NCBI GenBank assembly: GCA_947496065.1
Contig: CANMBF010000005.1
Coordinates: 39,283-103,282 of the forward strand
DNA from: Bacteroidota bacterium
GTDB lineage: Bacteria; Bacteroidota; Bacteroidia; NS11-12g; UBA955
Direction of reading: 5' to 3'
Length of the DNA stretch: 64,000 nucleotides
Shown here: piece after piece, positions 1-9,072 of the stretch
How the letters are laid out: the number at the start of each line of letters is the position of its first letter
Numbering within the stretch: position 1 is the stretch's first letter
Translations under genes and position numbers: made by a program
The notes under the pieces: generated by a model
The model's input: only the letters and a program-made list of their open reading frames with translations
Database searches by the model: none
What the model was told of the DNA's origin: nothing

Positions 1-1
1 C

Positions 2-1045
2 CTTTCGCACCGTTATAAAGATGAGTTAGATAGCGAAATTCCACAAGTAGATGCCTGGTTTGGCACTTTAGAATTGCCCAACTTATTAAGAACTTTAGGA
101 GCCGATTATAAACATGAATTGATTGGAGAGCGTTTAATTACAACCCCTCAACACTATGCGTATTTAAAAATTAGCGAAGGTTGTAACCGTCCCTGTTCAT
201 TCTGCGCTATTCCATTGATGCGTGGCAAACACGTAAGTAAAAGCATTGAACAAATTGTATTAGAAGCGAAAAACTTAGTAAAGAACGGCACAAAAGAAAT
301 TATGCTCATTGCACAAGACAGCACCTATTATGGTATTGATTTGTATGGTGAACGCCGATTGGCCGAACTCCTAGAAAACCTAGCAAAAGTAGACGGATTG
401 GAATGGATCCGTTTGCACTACGCCTACCCATCTCAATTCCCTGAGGAGATATTGCCAATCATGGCAGCAAATGACAATATTTGCAAATACCTTGACATAC
501 CAGTGCAACATATTTCAGACAATGTACTGAAAATTATGAGACGCGGTATCACCAAAAGAAGAACGTACGAAGTCCTCAATAAAATAAAAGAACAAGTGCC
601 CGGCATCACCTTGCGCACCACCATTTTGGTTGGTCACCCCGGTGAAACAGAAGCCGATTTCGAAGAATTGAAGCAATTTGTGCTCGATTTTCAATTCGAT
701 CGTTTGGGTGTGTTCACATACTCGCACGAAGAAAATACACATGCCCACTCATTAGAAGATGATATACCTGCAGAGGTTAAACAAAAACGCGCTGAAGAAT
801 TAATGGCTTTGCAAGAAGACATTTCAATTCAAAAAAACAAAGCCAAAATTGGCAAAACCCTAAAAGTAATATTCGACCGCAAAGAGGGCAATTATTTTAT
901 TGGTCGTACCGAAGCCGATTCTCCCGAGGTAGATAATGAAGTTTTGGTTGAAGCCACGAATGCTTTTGTGCGTTTGGGCGATTTTGCAAATGTTAAAATT
1001 ACACAGGCCGAATCTTTTGATTTGATCGGTGAAGTAGCACAATAA
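2..1045 (+). CDS. rimO: Ribosomal protein S12 methylthiotransferase RimO, 5' end outside the window
   Basis: Radical SAM enzyme that adds a methylthio group to the conserved aspartate of ribosomal protein S12. The reading frame is open from base 2, so the N-terminal methylthiotransferase domain with its own Fe-S cysteines lies upstream of the window. The radical-SAM cluster motif CNRPCSFC (CxxxCxxC) is encoded near 182-205, after the family-typical KISEGC. The ILVGHPGETEADF segment and the C-terminal TRAM-like region (about 830-1040) follow. A TTG at 74 is the first possible start inside the window but is internal to the family alignment, so the gene should be read as partial. bshC follows after 3 nt, probably in one transcript. 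Distinguished from MiaB by its RimO-like sequence; confident. Confidence 0.93.
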   Translation, partial: LSHRYKDELDSEIPQVDAWFGTLELPNLLRTLGADYKHELIGERLITTPQHYAYLKISEGCNRPCSFCAIPLMRGKHVSKSIEQIVLEAKNLVKNGTKEIMLIAQDSTYYGIDLYGERRLAELLENLAKVDGLEWIRLHYAYPSQFPEEILPIMAANDNICKYLDIPVQHISDNVLKIMRRGITKRRTYEVLNKIKEQVPGITLRTTILVGHPGETEADFEELKQFVLDFQFDRLGVFTYSHEENTHAHSLEDDIPAEVKQKRAEELMALQEDISIQKNKAKIGKTLKVIFDRKEGNYFIGRTEADSPEVDNEVLVEATNAFVRLGDFANVKITQAESFDLIGEVAQ

Positions 1046-1048
1046 GCA

Positions 1049-2638
1049 ATGAAAGAAATTGATTTAACAGCATTAGGCATGCTTTCTTCGAGCACCAAAG
1101 CTATCGTAAATAACGAAACCCGTTTAACCGATTTAATTGGCGAGGCCCATGGTTTTATTAACTTAGCGCAGGCCATTGCAGGCAAGGCCAATTTCCCAAT
1201 TGAAAAACGACAAGACTTGGTGAGGGTGCTTAAAACTGATTATGAAAACTACGGCATCCATCAGCATGCGCTTGTTAATGCTAATATCGATGCCCTATTA
1301 GATACTAATACTTATACTGTAACAACTGGGCAACAGTTGCATTTATTTTTGGGACCTGCCTTCATGGTGTATAAATTAATCTCCTGTATTAAGGCCGCTG
1401 AGCACTATCAGCAGATTTACCCAGATAAGAAATTTGTCCCTGTATTTTGGTTGGCCTCCGAAGACCACGACTTTGATGAAATAAAAAATACACCACTATT
1501 CGGCACTCAATATCCTTGGGAAACCAATCAAACAGGCGCATGTGGAAGATTTCATTTAAACGATATTGATAGTGTTATTGAACCCTTAAATAAAAAATTG
1601 GCGAACGATTCAAAAGCACTCACTGTTTTGGATACTTTTTTCCAGATTTATAAAACATCGAAGACCTTATCTGAGGCTACCATAAAATTATGTCATCAAC
1701 TTTTTGCCGATTATGGGCTAATTTGTTTGGATGGAGATAATCCTATATTGAAGGCACATTTTAAAACCATTCTAAAAGCTGAATTACTTGAACGTAAAAG
1801 CGAACAATGTTTCAATGCTTTTAGTCAGAAATTAAGCGATAATCAACTTAGTTTACAATTAAAAAGTCGCCCCATCAACCTATTTTACTTAAAGAATAAC
1901 CTAAGGGCACGAATTGAAAAGGATGACCAAACGTATAAGGTTATTGACACCAATTTACAATTTACAGAAGAAGAACTTGTTACGGAAATAGAAAGACATC
2001 CAGAATGTTTTAGTCCAAATGCGGTGTTGCGTCCACTTTATCAAGAATGTATACTCCCAAATGTTGCCTACATTGGTGGAAATGCCGAAATAAATTATTG
2101 GTTGCAACTGACCGAAATTTTTGAATTATATCAGGTTGAAGCACCTTATTTGGTTTTAAGGCAGAGTGTTTGGCTTATAAAACCCAAACAAGATGAATGG
2201 CTAGAAGGCCATAAGATTAGCTTCCAACAGTTATTCAATTTGAAGAGTGAAAAAGATAAATTAACATTTTTTTCGGCGAAAGAATCTGCAAGCGATTTAG
2301 AAGGGATGATGCGTGAATTTTCAAATTTGAAGGAACAAATTCTCAACTATGCAAATATTGAAAAATTGCCGAATATCAAGTTTCTAATTGAAGGTGGCAA
2401 GGCCTACGAAAAGGTTTTAAAAGACCTCATCAAATCGGATGTCCAAAACCAACTAGAGAAAAACGAAGGTTTGCTAAATAAAATAGAACAAATTCAAAGT
2501 GAAGGGTTTAGTATTCAGAATGTCCAAGAGAGGACCATTTACTCACTCGCATTTTTGATAAATTACCCCAATTTCATACATAATTGCTTTTCAAGTGTCT
2601 ATTACAAGCCCGGCAGTGGTTTTTTTTTAAATAACTAA
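1049..2638 (+). CDS. bshC: Putative cysteine ligase BshC (bacillithiol biosynthesis)
   Basis: Adds cysteine to glucosaminyl-malate in the last step of bacillithiol synthesis, the low-molecular-weight thiol used in place of glutathione. The 529-residue length is normal for the family. Diagnostic segments are TGQQLHLFLGP (residues 93-103) and PVFWLASEDHDF (131-142), followed by a Rossmann-like core and a C-terminal coiled-coil region (about 400-500). ATG start, 3 nt after the rimO stop, so the two are likely co-transcribed. bshA and bshB are not in the window, which is common because they are usually unlinked. It implies that the peroxidase and thioredoxin genes further along work in a bacillithiol cell. 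Confidence 0.93.
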   Translation: MKEIDLTALGMLSSSTKAIVNNETRLTDLIGEAHGFINLAQAIAGKANFPIEKRQDLVRVLKTDYENYGIHQHALVNANIDALLDTNTYTVTTGQQLHLFLGPAFMVYKLISCIKAAEHYQQIYPDKKFVPVFWLASEDHDFDEIKNTPLFGTQYPWETNQTGACGRFHLNDIDSVIEPLNKKLANDSKALTVLDTFFQIYKTSKTLSEATIKLCHQLFADYGLICLDGDNPILKAHFKTILKAELLERKSEQCFNAFSQKLSDNQLSLQLKSRPINLFYLKNNLRARIEKDDQTYKVIDTNLQFTEEELVTEIERHPECFSPNAVLRPLYQECILPNVAYIGGNAEINYWLQLTEIFELYQVEAPYLVLRQSVWLIKPKQDEWLEGHKISFQQLFNLKSEKDKLTFFSAKESASDLEGMMREFSNLKEQILNYANIEKLPNIKFLIEGGKAYEKVLKDLIKSDVQNQLEKNEGLLNKIEQIQSEGFSIQNVQERTIYSLAFLINYPNFIHNCFSSVYYKPGSGFFLNN

Positions 2639-2704
2639 TTCACTTGTATTCAAGTAATTAACATATGTTACCCACAGGCAAAGCATTAAATTTATGTTAA
2701 TTGT

Positions 2705-2736
2705 TTTGTTTATTGCCTTATCTAAACCTACTTTTG
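2705..2736 (+). promoter_or_regulatory. Bacteroidota-type promoter of the OmpA-like gene
   Basis: TTTG at 2705-2708, a 20-nt spacer, then TACTTTTG at 2729-2736 matches the phylum consensus (TTTG - about 19-21 nt - TAnnTTTG). The start point would be near 2741-2743, about 20 nt before the ATG at 2764. It is the best-formed promoter of its kind in the window, in keeping with an abundant outer membrane protein. Confidence 0.72.
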
Positions 2737-2763
2737 CAATGTTTAAGTAAGTAAATCACAAGA

Positions 2764-4284
2764 ATGAAAACAATAAAATTAGCATTTTTAACCCTAAGTA
2801 TTTTAGCTTCAGCTTTCAACATGAAGGCTCAAGACCCTGTAAATCCAAGACAAGATCCGAACAAAACTTGGAAGAGACATTCAACTGCTACCAAAAAATG
2901 GACTGATGGTGCTTTAAACAAAAACTCTGATTCAGGTCAGTATTTGTCTTCAGCCTATTTCCAAGACAGAAGAGCAAAAAAATGGACTGTGGGTTTAATG
3001 GCTGGAACATCATTATTTTATGGCGATGCAGATAAAAAACAATTAGGTTTTGATTTCGCTCCATTTATCAAATATTCAATCTCTCAAACTTTAGCTTTAA
3101 GGGCTGAATATAACATAGCCACTTTAAAAGGACAAAGAGATTATCAAAATCCAACTTTATTTAAAGACAACTTTAAATTTAAAAGCAATGTCCAAGATTG
3201 GAACATTCAAATGCATATTACTTTAGGTAATATCTCTTTCCTACGTCCATTGCGTAAAACACAAATGTATACTTTCGTAGGTATTGGTCAAGGTAGCTTT
3301 AAATCTAAAGCAGATTTTATTGATCAAAGATTATTCCTTGGCGATTACTACTTAACCTCATACTTCGGTCAAGGTACTAATAACCCTAACTTAGGAAAAG
3401 CAGTTACTGAGAAATACGAAGGTCGTCACATGATTGTACCAATCGGTCTTGGATTTAAGCATTACTTAAGCAAAAAATTCGATTTAGGCGTTGAATATAG
3501 ACATACATGGTTGAGAAGCGATGATATTGATGTATACAATACTGCCATTTGGCAAAACAGATGGTGGGATTCTTACGGTTACCTTCGTGCAACCTTAGGT
3601 TTCAAATTTGGAGCTAAAAACCCTCAACACTATGATTGGTTAAGTCCAGTTGAATCAATCTATGATCAAATGGCTGATGTTAAAAAGAAAACAGATTGTT
3701 TGGGTAAAGATGATGACAATGATCACGTATCAAATTGCTTCGACCAAGAAAATGATACCCCAGATAGCTGTATGGTATATGGTAATGGTATGGCTGTTGA
3801 TACTGACAGAGATGGTATTCCAGATTGCAAAGACAAAGAAATTACTGAATATGGTGCTACTGTTGACGAAAACGGTGTAGCTGTTGATAGCGATGGTGAT
3901 GGTGTTTCTGATTTCAGAGACAGAGAGTTAAACTCTTCACCAGGTGCATTGGTTGATAGAAATGGTATTGAAATTAAATTGTGTTGCAATTGCGATAACG
4001 TAATGTTCCCAGCAATTACTATCACCAAAAATTGCTTAACTAATGAAACTAAAATGATTCTTTATCAAATTGCTGATAAAATGAAACAATGCCCTGACAA
4101 GAAAATTGTAATCAATGGACCAGCAGGTAAGAGTTCAAAATACAATGCAAGTGGTAACACTAAATGTATGGATGAGATCATTAAATTCTTAAACGAAAAA
4201 TTTGGTATCTCTCGCGACAGAATCATTACTAACTACAGCGGTGGAACTGAGCAAAAAAATACCATTGAAATTAAAATTCAATAA
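2764..4284 (+). CDS. OmpA-like outer membrane protein with TSP type-3 repeats
   Basis: Probable outer membrane beta-barrel anchored to the cell wall. Residues 1-22 form a signal peptide ending in NMKAQ. About 70-285 is barrel-like, with alternating hydrophobic strands and aromatic girdles. About 300-395 carries Asp-rich thrombospondin type-3 calcium-binding repeats (DKDDDNDHVSNC-like, DTDRDGIPDC, DSDGDGVSDF). The last 90 residues resemble a diverged OmpA peptidoglycan-binding domain. Unusually, this tail holds several cysteines (CCNCD, KNC, QCPDKK, TKCMD), so disulfides are possible. Own promoter upstream and a strong terminator just after the stop indicate a monocistronic gene. Fold class is confident; exact role (structural porin or envelope anchor) is inferred. 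Confidence 0.85.
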   Translation: MKTIKLAFLTLSILASAFNMKAQDPVNPRQDPNKTWKRHSTATKKWTDGALNKNSDSGQYLSSAYFQDRRAKKWTVGLMAGTSLFYGDADKKQLGFDFAPFIKYSISQTLALRAEYNIATLKGQRDYQNPTLFKDNFKFKSNVQDWNIQMHITLGNISFLRPLRKTQMYTFVGIGQGSFKSKADFIDQRLFLGDYYLTSYFGQGTNNPNLGKAVTEKYEGRHMIVPIGLGFKHYLSKKFDLGVEYRHTWLRSDDIDVYNTAIWQNRWWDSYGYLRATLGFKFGAKNPQHYDWLSPVESIYDQMADVKKKTDCLGKDDDNDHVSNCFDQENDTPDSCMVYGNGMAVDTDRDGIPDCKDKEITEYGATVDENGVAVDSDGDGVSDFRDRELNSSPGALVDRNGIEIKLCCNCDNVMFPAITITKNCLTNETKMILYQIADKMKQCPDKKIVINGPAGKSSKYNASGNTKCMDEIIKFLNEKFGISRDRIITNYSGGTEQKNTIEIKIQ

Positions 4285-4300
4285 TTAGATATTTATTAAA

Positions 4301-4328
4301 AAGAGCCCCGTTAATCGGGGCTTTTTTT
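4301..4328 (+). terminator. Intrinsic terminator after the OmpA-like gene
   Basis: GC-rich stem AGCCCCG / CGGGGCT (4304-4310 and 4316-4322) with loop TTAAT, followed by a run of T. Flanking A and T runs extend the stem, a classic Rho-independent terminator 17 nt after the stop codon. Confidence 0.92.
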
Positions 4329-4388
4329 ATGTCCAATATTTTTTACAGATCACTAAAAGTATACTGCTCTTTATCTCGCAAATGGCAT

Positions 4389-4396
4389 TATATTTG
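4389..4396 (+). promoter_or_regulatory. Candidate -7 element for the MlaD-like gene
   Basis: TATATTTG is an exact TAnnTTTG match 21 nt before the ATG at 4418. No good -33 TTG is seen at the expected distance, so the call rests on the -7 box and its position. Confidence 0.5.
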
Positions 4397-4417
4397 TAGA
4401 ATATTCATCCAAATTGC

Positions 4418-5386
4418 ATGTCTTTTAAAGTCTCAAATGAAACCAAAGTTGGTGCGCTCACAACCATTGCAATTACCTTCTTGGTACTGGGGTATAATTT
4501 TATGTCTGGTCGTGGTAGCTTATTTTCAAAAAGTCACACCTTAAATGCGATACTGCCCGATGTTACAGAAATCAGTAATTCTACACCTGTGCTCTACAAT
4601 GGATACAAGGTAGGCAATGTTACAAACATTGAAATGAATCAAGCAGAAGGCAATTTTAAAGTATCTTTTGACATATCCGAAGATATTGATATACCAGCCA
4701 ATTCGAGTGTTAAAGTAGTAGCTGCCCTATTAGGTGGTAAATCCTTGTTATTAACCAAAGGCAACGATAAAAAATTAGTAACTTTTGGCTCTACCCTTAT
4801 TACAGTAAAAGATACTGGTCTATTAGAATCTGTTGGACTAGTTGTAAAACCATTAACGACTAAGATTAATAGCATTGTAAACTCATTAGACAGCTTGCTG
4901 TCGAACGGTGAACTTAACCATTCTATTCGATCTTTGAATGCTTCGCTTAAGTCATTCGCTCGAACAAGTGATAATGCTTCCTTAATGATGGAACAAACAC
5001 TTCCTAAACTCAACAATATTCTAAGCAATGTTGAAAGCATTTCATTGAATCTCAAAAACAATAACGAGAAAATAAGCTTAATCATTGCCAATTTACAAAC
5101 CACCTCCGATAATTTGGCAGCTTCTAAAATAAAAGAAACGGTCGATAATGCCAATAATATTTTAGGTCAAGTAGGCATTGTGATGGAGAAAATTAACAAG
5201 GGCGAAGGCAGTATTGGTTTATTGGTGAATGATAAACAATTATACATGAATTTGAATAAAACTGCGCTCGATCTTGATGCAATTTTAAAAGATTTGAATC
5301 AATTTCCAGCCAAATACATTCCCATTCCGTTTACCAAAAAACAACGTAAAAAAGCCATTTCTGCTAGCAATAAATCTAAAAAATAA
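4418..5386 (+). CDS. MCE/MlaD family lipid-transport substrate-binding protein
   Basis: Periplasmic membrane-anchored MCE protein, the type that forms hexameric rings carrying phospholipid between membranes for an ABC transporter (Mla-like). A short cytosolic N-terminus and one transmembrane helix (about residues 12-29, TTIAITFLVLGYNFMSG) precede the MCE domain (about 37-120, with PVLYNGYKVGNV and the LLGGKSLLLTKG segment). A long amphipathic helical region (about 145-260) and a basic tail (KKQRKK) follow, as in Bacteroidota homologues. The MlaE/MlaF partners are not adjacent in the window. Translation starts at ATG; no Shine-Dalgarno is visible. Confidence 0.87.
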   Translation: MSFKVSNETKVGALTTIAITFLVLGYNFMSGRGSLFSKSHTLNAILPDVTEISNSTPVLYNGYKVGNVTNIEMNQAEGNFKVSFDISEDIDIPANSSVKVVAALLGGKSLLLTKGNDKKLVTFGSTLITVKDTGLLESVGLVVKPLTTKINSIVNSLDSLLSNGELNHSIRSLNASLKSFARTSDNASLMMEQTLPKLNNILSNVESISLNLKNNNEKISLIIANLQTTSDNLAASKIKETVDNANNILGQVGIVMEKINKGEGSIGLLVNDKQLYMNLNKTALDLDAILKDLNQFPAKYIPIPFTKKQRKKAISASNKSKK

Positions 5387-5559
5387 TGTTGGTGCCTGCC
5401 AAATATTATTTGTAATACCCAAAATATATATTATTATTGCAACACTTAAGTGGATCAGTGCAATTCGCAATTAATATATTCTGCTTAAGTCCCCCCCAGA
5501 ATTATTTTTGATTACCAATTTTTAGAAACCATATTTATTTTATTTAATCCAACCAAAAA

Positions 5560-7359
5560 ATGGAGCGCAACGAACTATTAGCCAAATCCGAAGAAGAATT
5601 GAAAGTGATTGGCAATGCAATCGGGGTAGAAAAGTCCCTTGAAATGAACAAAGAGCAATTAATTGAAGCCATTGTTTTACTTGATAAAGGTGGGAGTAAT
5701 GACGAACAAAAGCCTAAAAAACCAAGGATTTCAAAACCTAAAATACCCATTGCAAAAACAAACGATAATCAAAATGAGCGTTTAGATAATAAGGCCAATA
5801 ACCAAAATAAAAATATAGAATTATCGAGCTCGATTAACGATGAAATTGCTCAGTTTGAGCAACCGATAATTGAAATCAATGAAATTGAAAATATTGTAAT
5901 TAAATATAGTACTGAAGCCCCAATTGAAATTGATAGCACTGTTACCAATAATGAAATTGTTTTAACTGCAGATGAGGTTAAGCCAATAGAGCCAGCACCG
6001 CCAAAACAACATCATCACAATCACCCGAACAACCATCAAAAGGAGCACCCTAACAAAGAAAATAACAGAGAGCACCCTGCGAACAATCAAAACAATAACC
6101 AAAACAATAATCCCAACAGCAACAACAACCCTAATAACAATAGTGAAGAGCACAAGCAAAGACAGCTAGAGCGCGAAAGACAAGAGAAAGAGCGCCAAGA
6201 AAGAGAAGCAGCTAAAAGAGATCGCTTGCAACAGTTATTGGATTTAGAGGGCGTAATTACAACACAAGGTGTTTTGGAGATTGTACCGGATGGATTTGGC
6301 TTTTTGCGCTCTCCAGATTACAGTTACCAAGCATCACCTGATGATGTATACCTCGCACCGAACCAAATCCGTTCAAATGGACTGAAAACAGGTGATACTA
6401 TTTTATGTTCCATACGTCCACCAAAAGAAGGCGAAAAATATTTTGCGATGGTAAAGGTTGAGCGCATTAATGGAAAAACAATTGAAGAAATAAGAGACCG
6501 TGTGAGTTTCGAGCATTTAACCCCTTTATTTCCCTCCGAAAAACTTAATTTAGTTGATAAACGCGATAATTACAGTACGCGTATTATAGATCTTGTTTCA
6601 CCGATAGGTAAAGGCCAAAGAGGGCTCATTGTAGCGCAACCCAAAACAGGTAAAACACAATTACTTAAAAGCCTTGCCAACGCTATAGCTACTAATCATC
6701 CGGAGGTTTACATGATTATATTGTTAATTGATGAACGCCCTGAAGAGGTCACAGACATGGCCCGAAGCGTAAAAGCAGAAGTTGTAGCGAGTACATTCGA
6801 TGAACCTGCAGACAAGCATGTTAAATTGGCCAATATTGTTTTAGAAAAAGCGAAAAGATTAACAGAAACTGGCCACGATGTGGTAATACTACTTGATTCC
6901 ATTACCCGTTTGGCTAGAGCCTATAATACAGTGCAGCCAGCCTCAGGTAAAATATTGTCTGGGGGCGTTGATGCCAATGCTTTACAGAAACCAAAACGTT
7001 TCTTTGGTGCAGCTCGTAATATTGAAAATGGTGGCTCACTAACCATTATCGCCACAGCGTTAACAGAAACTGGTAGTAAAATGGATGAAGTTATTTTTGA
7101 AGAATTCAAAGGTACTGGTAACATGGAATTACAATTAGATCGCAAATTGAGTAATAAACGTATTTATCCTGCAATTGATATTGTAGCCTCTAGCACGCGT
7201 AGAGAAGACATGTTGCTCGATAAGAGCACACTACAAAAAATGTGGGTTCTTCGCAATCACTTAGCCGACATGAACAGTGAAGAAGCCATGAAAACCATGA
7301 TGAAGTACATGGAAGGCACTAAAGACAACAATGAGTTTTTAGTGAGCATGAATGGTTAA
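5560..7359 (+). CDS. rho: Transcription termination factor Rho with Asn/His-rich insert
   Basis: Hexameric RNA-dependent ATPase that ends transcription. Residues 1-45 form the Rho N-terminal helical domain; about 46-145 is acidic and disordered. Residues about 146-198 are low complexity, rich in Asn, His, Gln and Pro, then a charged helix (about 196-228, [16 protein letters not shown]). The RNA-binding cold-shock domain lies at about 235-305 and the RecA-type ATPase follows, with Walker A QPKTGKT (360-366) and the [11 protein letters not shown] segment. At 599 residues it is much longer than E. coli Rho (419). The extension is typical of the phylum in position, but the Asn run is extreme. No intrinsic terminator is seen after the gene. 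Confidence 0.96.
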   Translation: MERNELLAKSEEELKVIGNAIGVEKSLEMNKEQLIEAIVLLDKGGSNDEQKPKKPRISKPKIPIAKTNDNQNERLDNKANNQNKNIELSSSINDEIAQFEQPIIEINEIENIVIKYSTEAPIEIDSTVTNNEIVLTADEVKPIEPAPPKQHHHNHPNNHQKEHPNKENNREHPANNQNNNQNNNPNSNNNPNNNSEEHKQRQLERERQEKERQEREAAKRDRLQQLLDLEGVITTQGVLEIVPDGFGFLRSPDYSYQASPDDVYLAPNQIRSNGLKTGDTILCSIRPPKEGEKYFAMVKVERINGKTIEEIRDRVSFEHLTPLFPSEKLNLVDKRDNYSTRIIDLVSPIGKGQRGLIVAQPKTGKTQLLKSLANAIATNHPEVYMIILLIDERPEEVTDMARSVKAEVVASTFDEPADKHVKLANIVLEKAKRLTETGHDVVILLDSITRLARAYNTVQPASGKILSGGVDANALQKPKRFFGAARNIENGGSLTIIATALTETGSKMDEVIFEEFKGTGNMELQLDRKLSNKRIYPAIDIVASSTRREDMLLDKSTLQKMWVLRNHLADMNSEEAMKTMMKYMEGTKDNNEFLVSMNG

Positions 7360-7436
7360 ATGTTATCAAATAATAACTTGATTATCAAATAAATACGATT
7401 TGGATAAAATTTTAATAAATTATTCATTAAAAAACA

Positions 7437-7444
7437 TACTTTTG
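7437..7444 (+). promoter_or_regulatory. Candidate -7 element for the DUF2795 gene
   Basis: TACTTTTG, an exact TAnnTTTG match, 20 nt before the ATG at 7465. The nearest upstream TTTG (7399) is too far (34 nt), so there is no good -33 box. Confidence 0.5.
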
Positions 7445-7464
7445 CAAAATAATAGATTTATAAA

Positions 7465-7686
7465 ATGTATTGGACATTAGAATTAGTATCATATTTAGAT
7501 GATGCACCGTGGCCTGCCACAAAAGACGAGCTAATAGATTATGCGATTCGTTCAGGAGCTCCTATGGAAGTTGTTGAGAATTTGCAGGAACTAGAAGACG
7601 ATGGTGAACCTTATGAAACCATTGAAGAAATTTGGGGTGATTATCCGATGGATGATGACTACTTCTTTCACGAAGATGAACATTAA
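7465..7686 (+). CDS. DUF2795 domain-containing small acidic protein
   Basis: A 73-residue acidic protein of a widespread Bacteroidota family. The recognisable core is PWPATKDELIDYA followed by GAPMEVVENLQELEDDGEPYETIEE, which matches the DUF2795 pattern of a small helical fold with a conserved L.D...PA.K.ELI.YA block. The tail is very acidic and aromatic (DDDYFFHEDEH). It has a -7 promoter element of its own. It converges on the next gene with only 6 nt between stop codons. No molecular function is established for the family. Confidence 0.82.
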   Translation: MYWTLELVSYLDDAPWPATKDELIDYAIRSGAPMEVVENLQELEDDGEPYETIEEIWGDYPMDDDYFFHEDEH

Positions 7687-7692
7687 TTTGTT

Positions 7693-8883
7693 CTATCCGA
7701 AAAAAGCCTTTTGACGAGTAGCAGTAGCATTTACTGCCAATTCTAGGCGTTTTTCTGGCACTTCAAGTTGAATTGTTGGTTTTGTAACCATTCGGTTCCA
7801 ATCAGGTATTTGTGTATTGAAAGACACATTGCTAAATGATTGTAAGCGATTTGTTCTCGCGGCATTTGCCTTGATATAGGCATACCATCCATCCTCTTTT
7901 ATGACCACATCTACCAATTCAGTTTTGTACCAATTCTGAACAGTTAAATTTACCTTCTCTACCGAAAGTTTATAATTAATATCTTCTGAACTAATAAAAC
8001 CTTTTCTTAATAATACTTTATTTAACTGTAGACTGTAATCTTCTGTATTCACAGTAATTCCTTCACATACGAAACCAGAGCAATACAAATAGTTATTAGC
8101 AATTTTTTGCAATGGCTCTAAAGTATCAAATTTTATTTCAGCACGGTAAAGCAATTTTAATTCTATTTCTAAGGCTTTACAAGCCTCGTGCATGAATGTA
8201 ACGATTGATTTGATACTAGCATCAACTTGGCGACTTTCTTTGTTCCAATGGTGAAAGAAATAATATTCTACATTGATCAAAGCAGAGGCATCACCATATA
8301 TTTTCCATAATTGGTAATTGAACCATAAAATCAATTGGCGTTGACCATTAAAACTAAAATTATTGAGCGTGTGCCATTCACAAAAACGAACCAAGGCCGT
8401 TTCTAAATCATTGCTTGCTTTGGATGGTGTTAATTGCCACTGCGAAAACAATTGGGTTAGATGTGTGGGGCACTTCTGTTTATTAACTACCGGAGTTGAA
8501 AACAAATCGAAAGCATTCACTTCTTCGACCTTCTCTGATAATAAATTCTCGTAAACAGAAACATTGGTGCTTAAAGTTCTTAACTCTTCAAAATGATTCA
8601 CCGTTTCTAAATATTGCTCAGTCTCTTTTTTTAGTAAAATATTGCGACTTTGTTTGGAATCAAAATATTCTTGTAACAACAAGACATCAATATTGGAATT
8701 TACAATGCAAGCATACCAAGCGGCTTTTTCCTTCATCGATTTATGAAGGCGCTTATTTTTGACAAGTTCGCTAACTGGTAAATTTTTAAATATAACGGAG
8801 AGGGCTGATAAAGCAGAATTTAATTCTTCAATTGCAGCGATGCCATTTTTATTTAATTCAATATGTGAGATTTCCTGAGACAT
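7693..8883 (-). CDS. Hypothetical protein, no recognised domain
   Basis: I do not recognise this 396-residue protein. The ATG at 8883 (MSQEISHIEL) is preferred over one 24 nt upstream because the extra residues look like untranslated leader. It is soluble, mostly helical in composition, without signal peptide or membrane segment. The middle is rich in Trp, Tyr and Phe (for example WHTLNNFSFNGQRQLILWFNYQLWK split around residues 165-190, and EYYFFHHW), and the C-terminal third looks strand-rich (residues about 270-380). It sits 189 nt downstream of hflX on the same strand. Base composition matches its neighbours. Function unknown. Confidence 0.7.
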   Translation of the reverse strand: MSQEISHIELNKNGIAAIEELNSALSALSVIFKNLPVSELVKNKRLHKSMKEKAAWYACIVNSNIDVLLLQEYFDSKQSRNILLKKETEQYLETVNHFEELRTLSTNVSVYENLLSEKVEEVNAFDLFSTPVVNKQKCPTHLTQLFSQWQLTPSKASNDLETALVRFCEWHTLNNFSFNGQRQLILWFNYQLWKIYGDASALINVEYYFFHHWNKESRQVDASIKSIVTFMHEACKALEIELKLLYRAEIKFDTLEPLQKIANNYLYCSGFVCEGITVNTEDYSLQLNKVLLRKGFISSEDINYKLSVEKVNLTVQNWYKTELVDVVIKEDGWYAYIKANAARTNRLQSFSNVSFNTQIPDWNRMVTKPTIQLEVPEKRLELAVNATATRQKAFFG

Positions 8884-9072
8884 TTTAACGAGTACAAAGT
8901 AAATCAATGTTTAATTGGATAGATACTTTAAACATTAGTGGCGCAGTGGCTTTATACACACTTAACAATTTAATTATATAGCAATAACGACAAAACCACT
9001 GATAACAAAGGATTCAGAAGGTGTATACTATTTTACTCACCCTAAAAAACTAGCGGAAAACCCGTAAAGTAA

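Noticed and set aside
5444..5455. Shared 12-mer ACTTAAGTGGAT before rho and after the M1 gene (18184)
   Set aside because: Short, AT-rich and in unlike contexts; two copies of a 12-mer in 64 kb of AT-rich DNA are weak evidence.
5485..5495. TTAAGTCCCCC shared by the rho leader and the kdsD leader (42936)
   Set aside because: Only 11 bases with no symmetry and different distances to the start codon; noted but not supported as a site.
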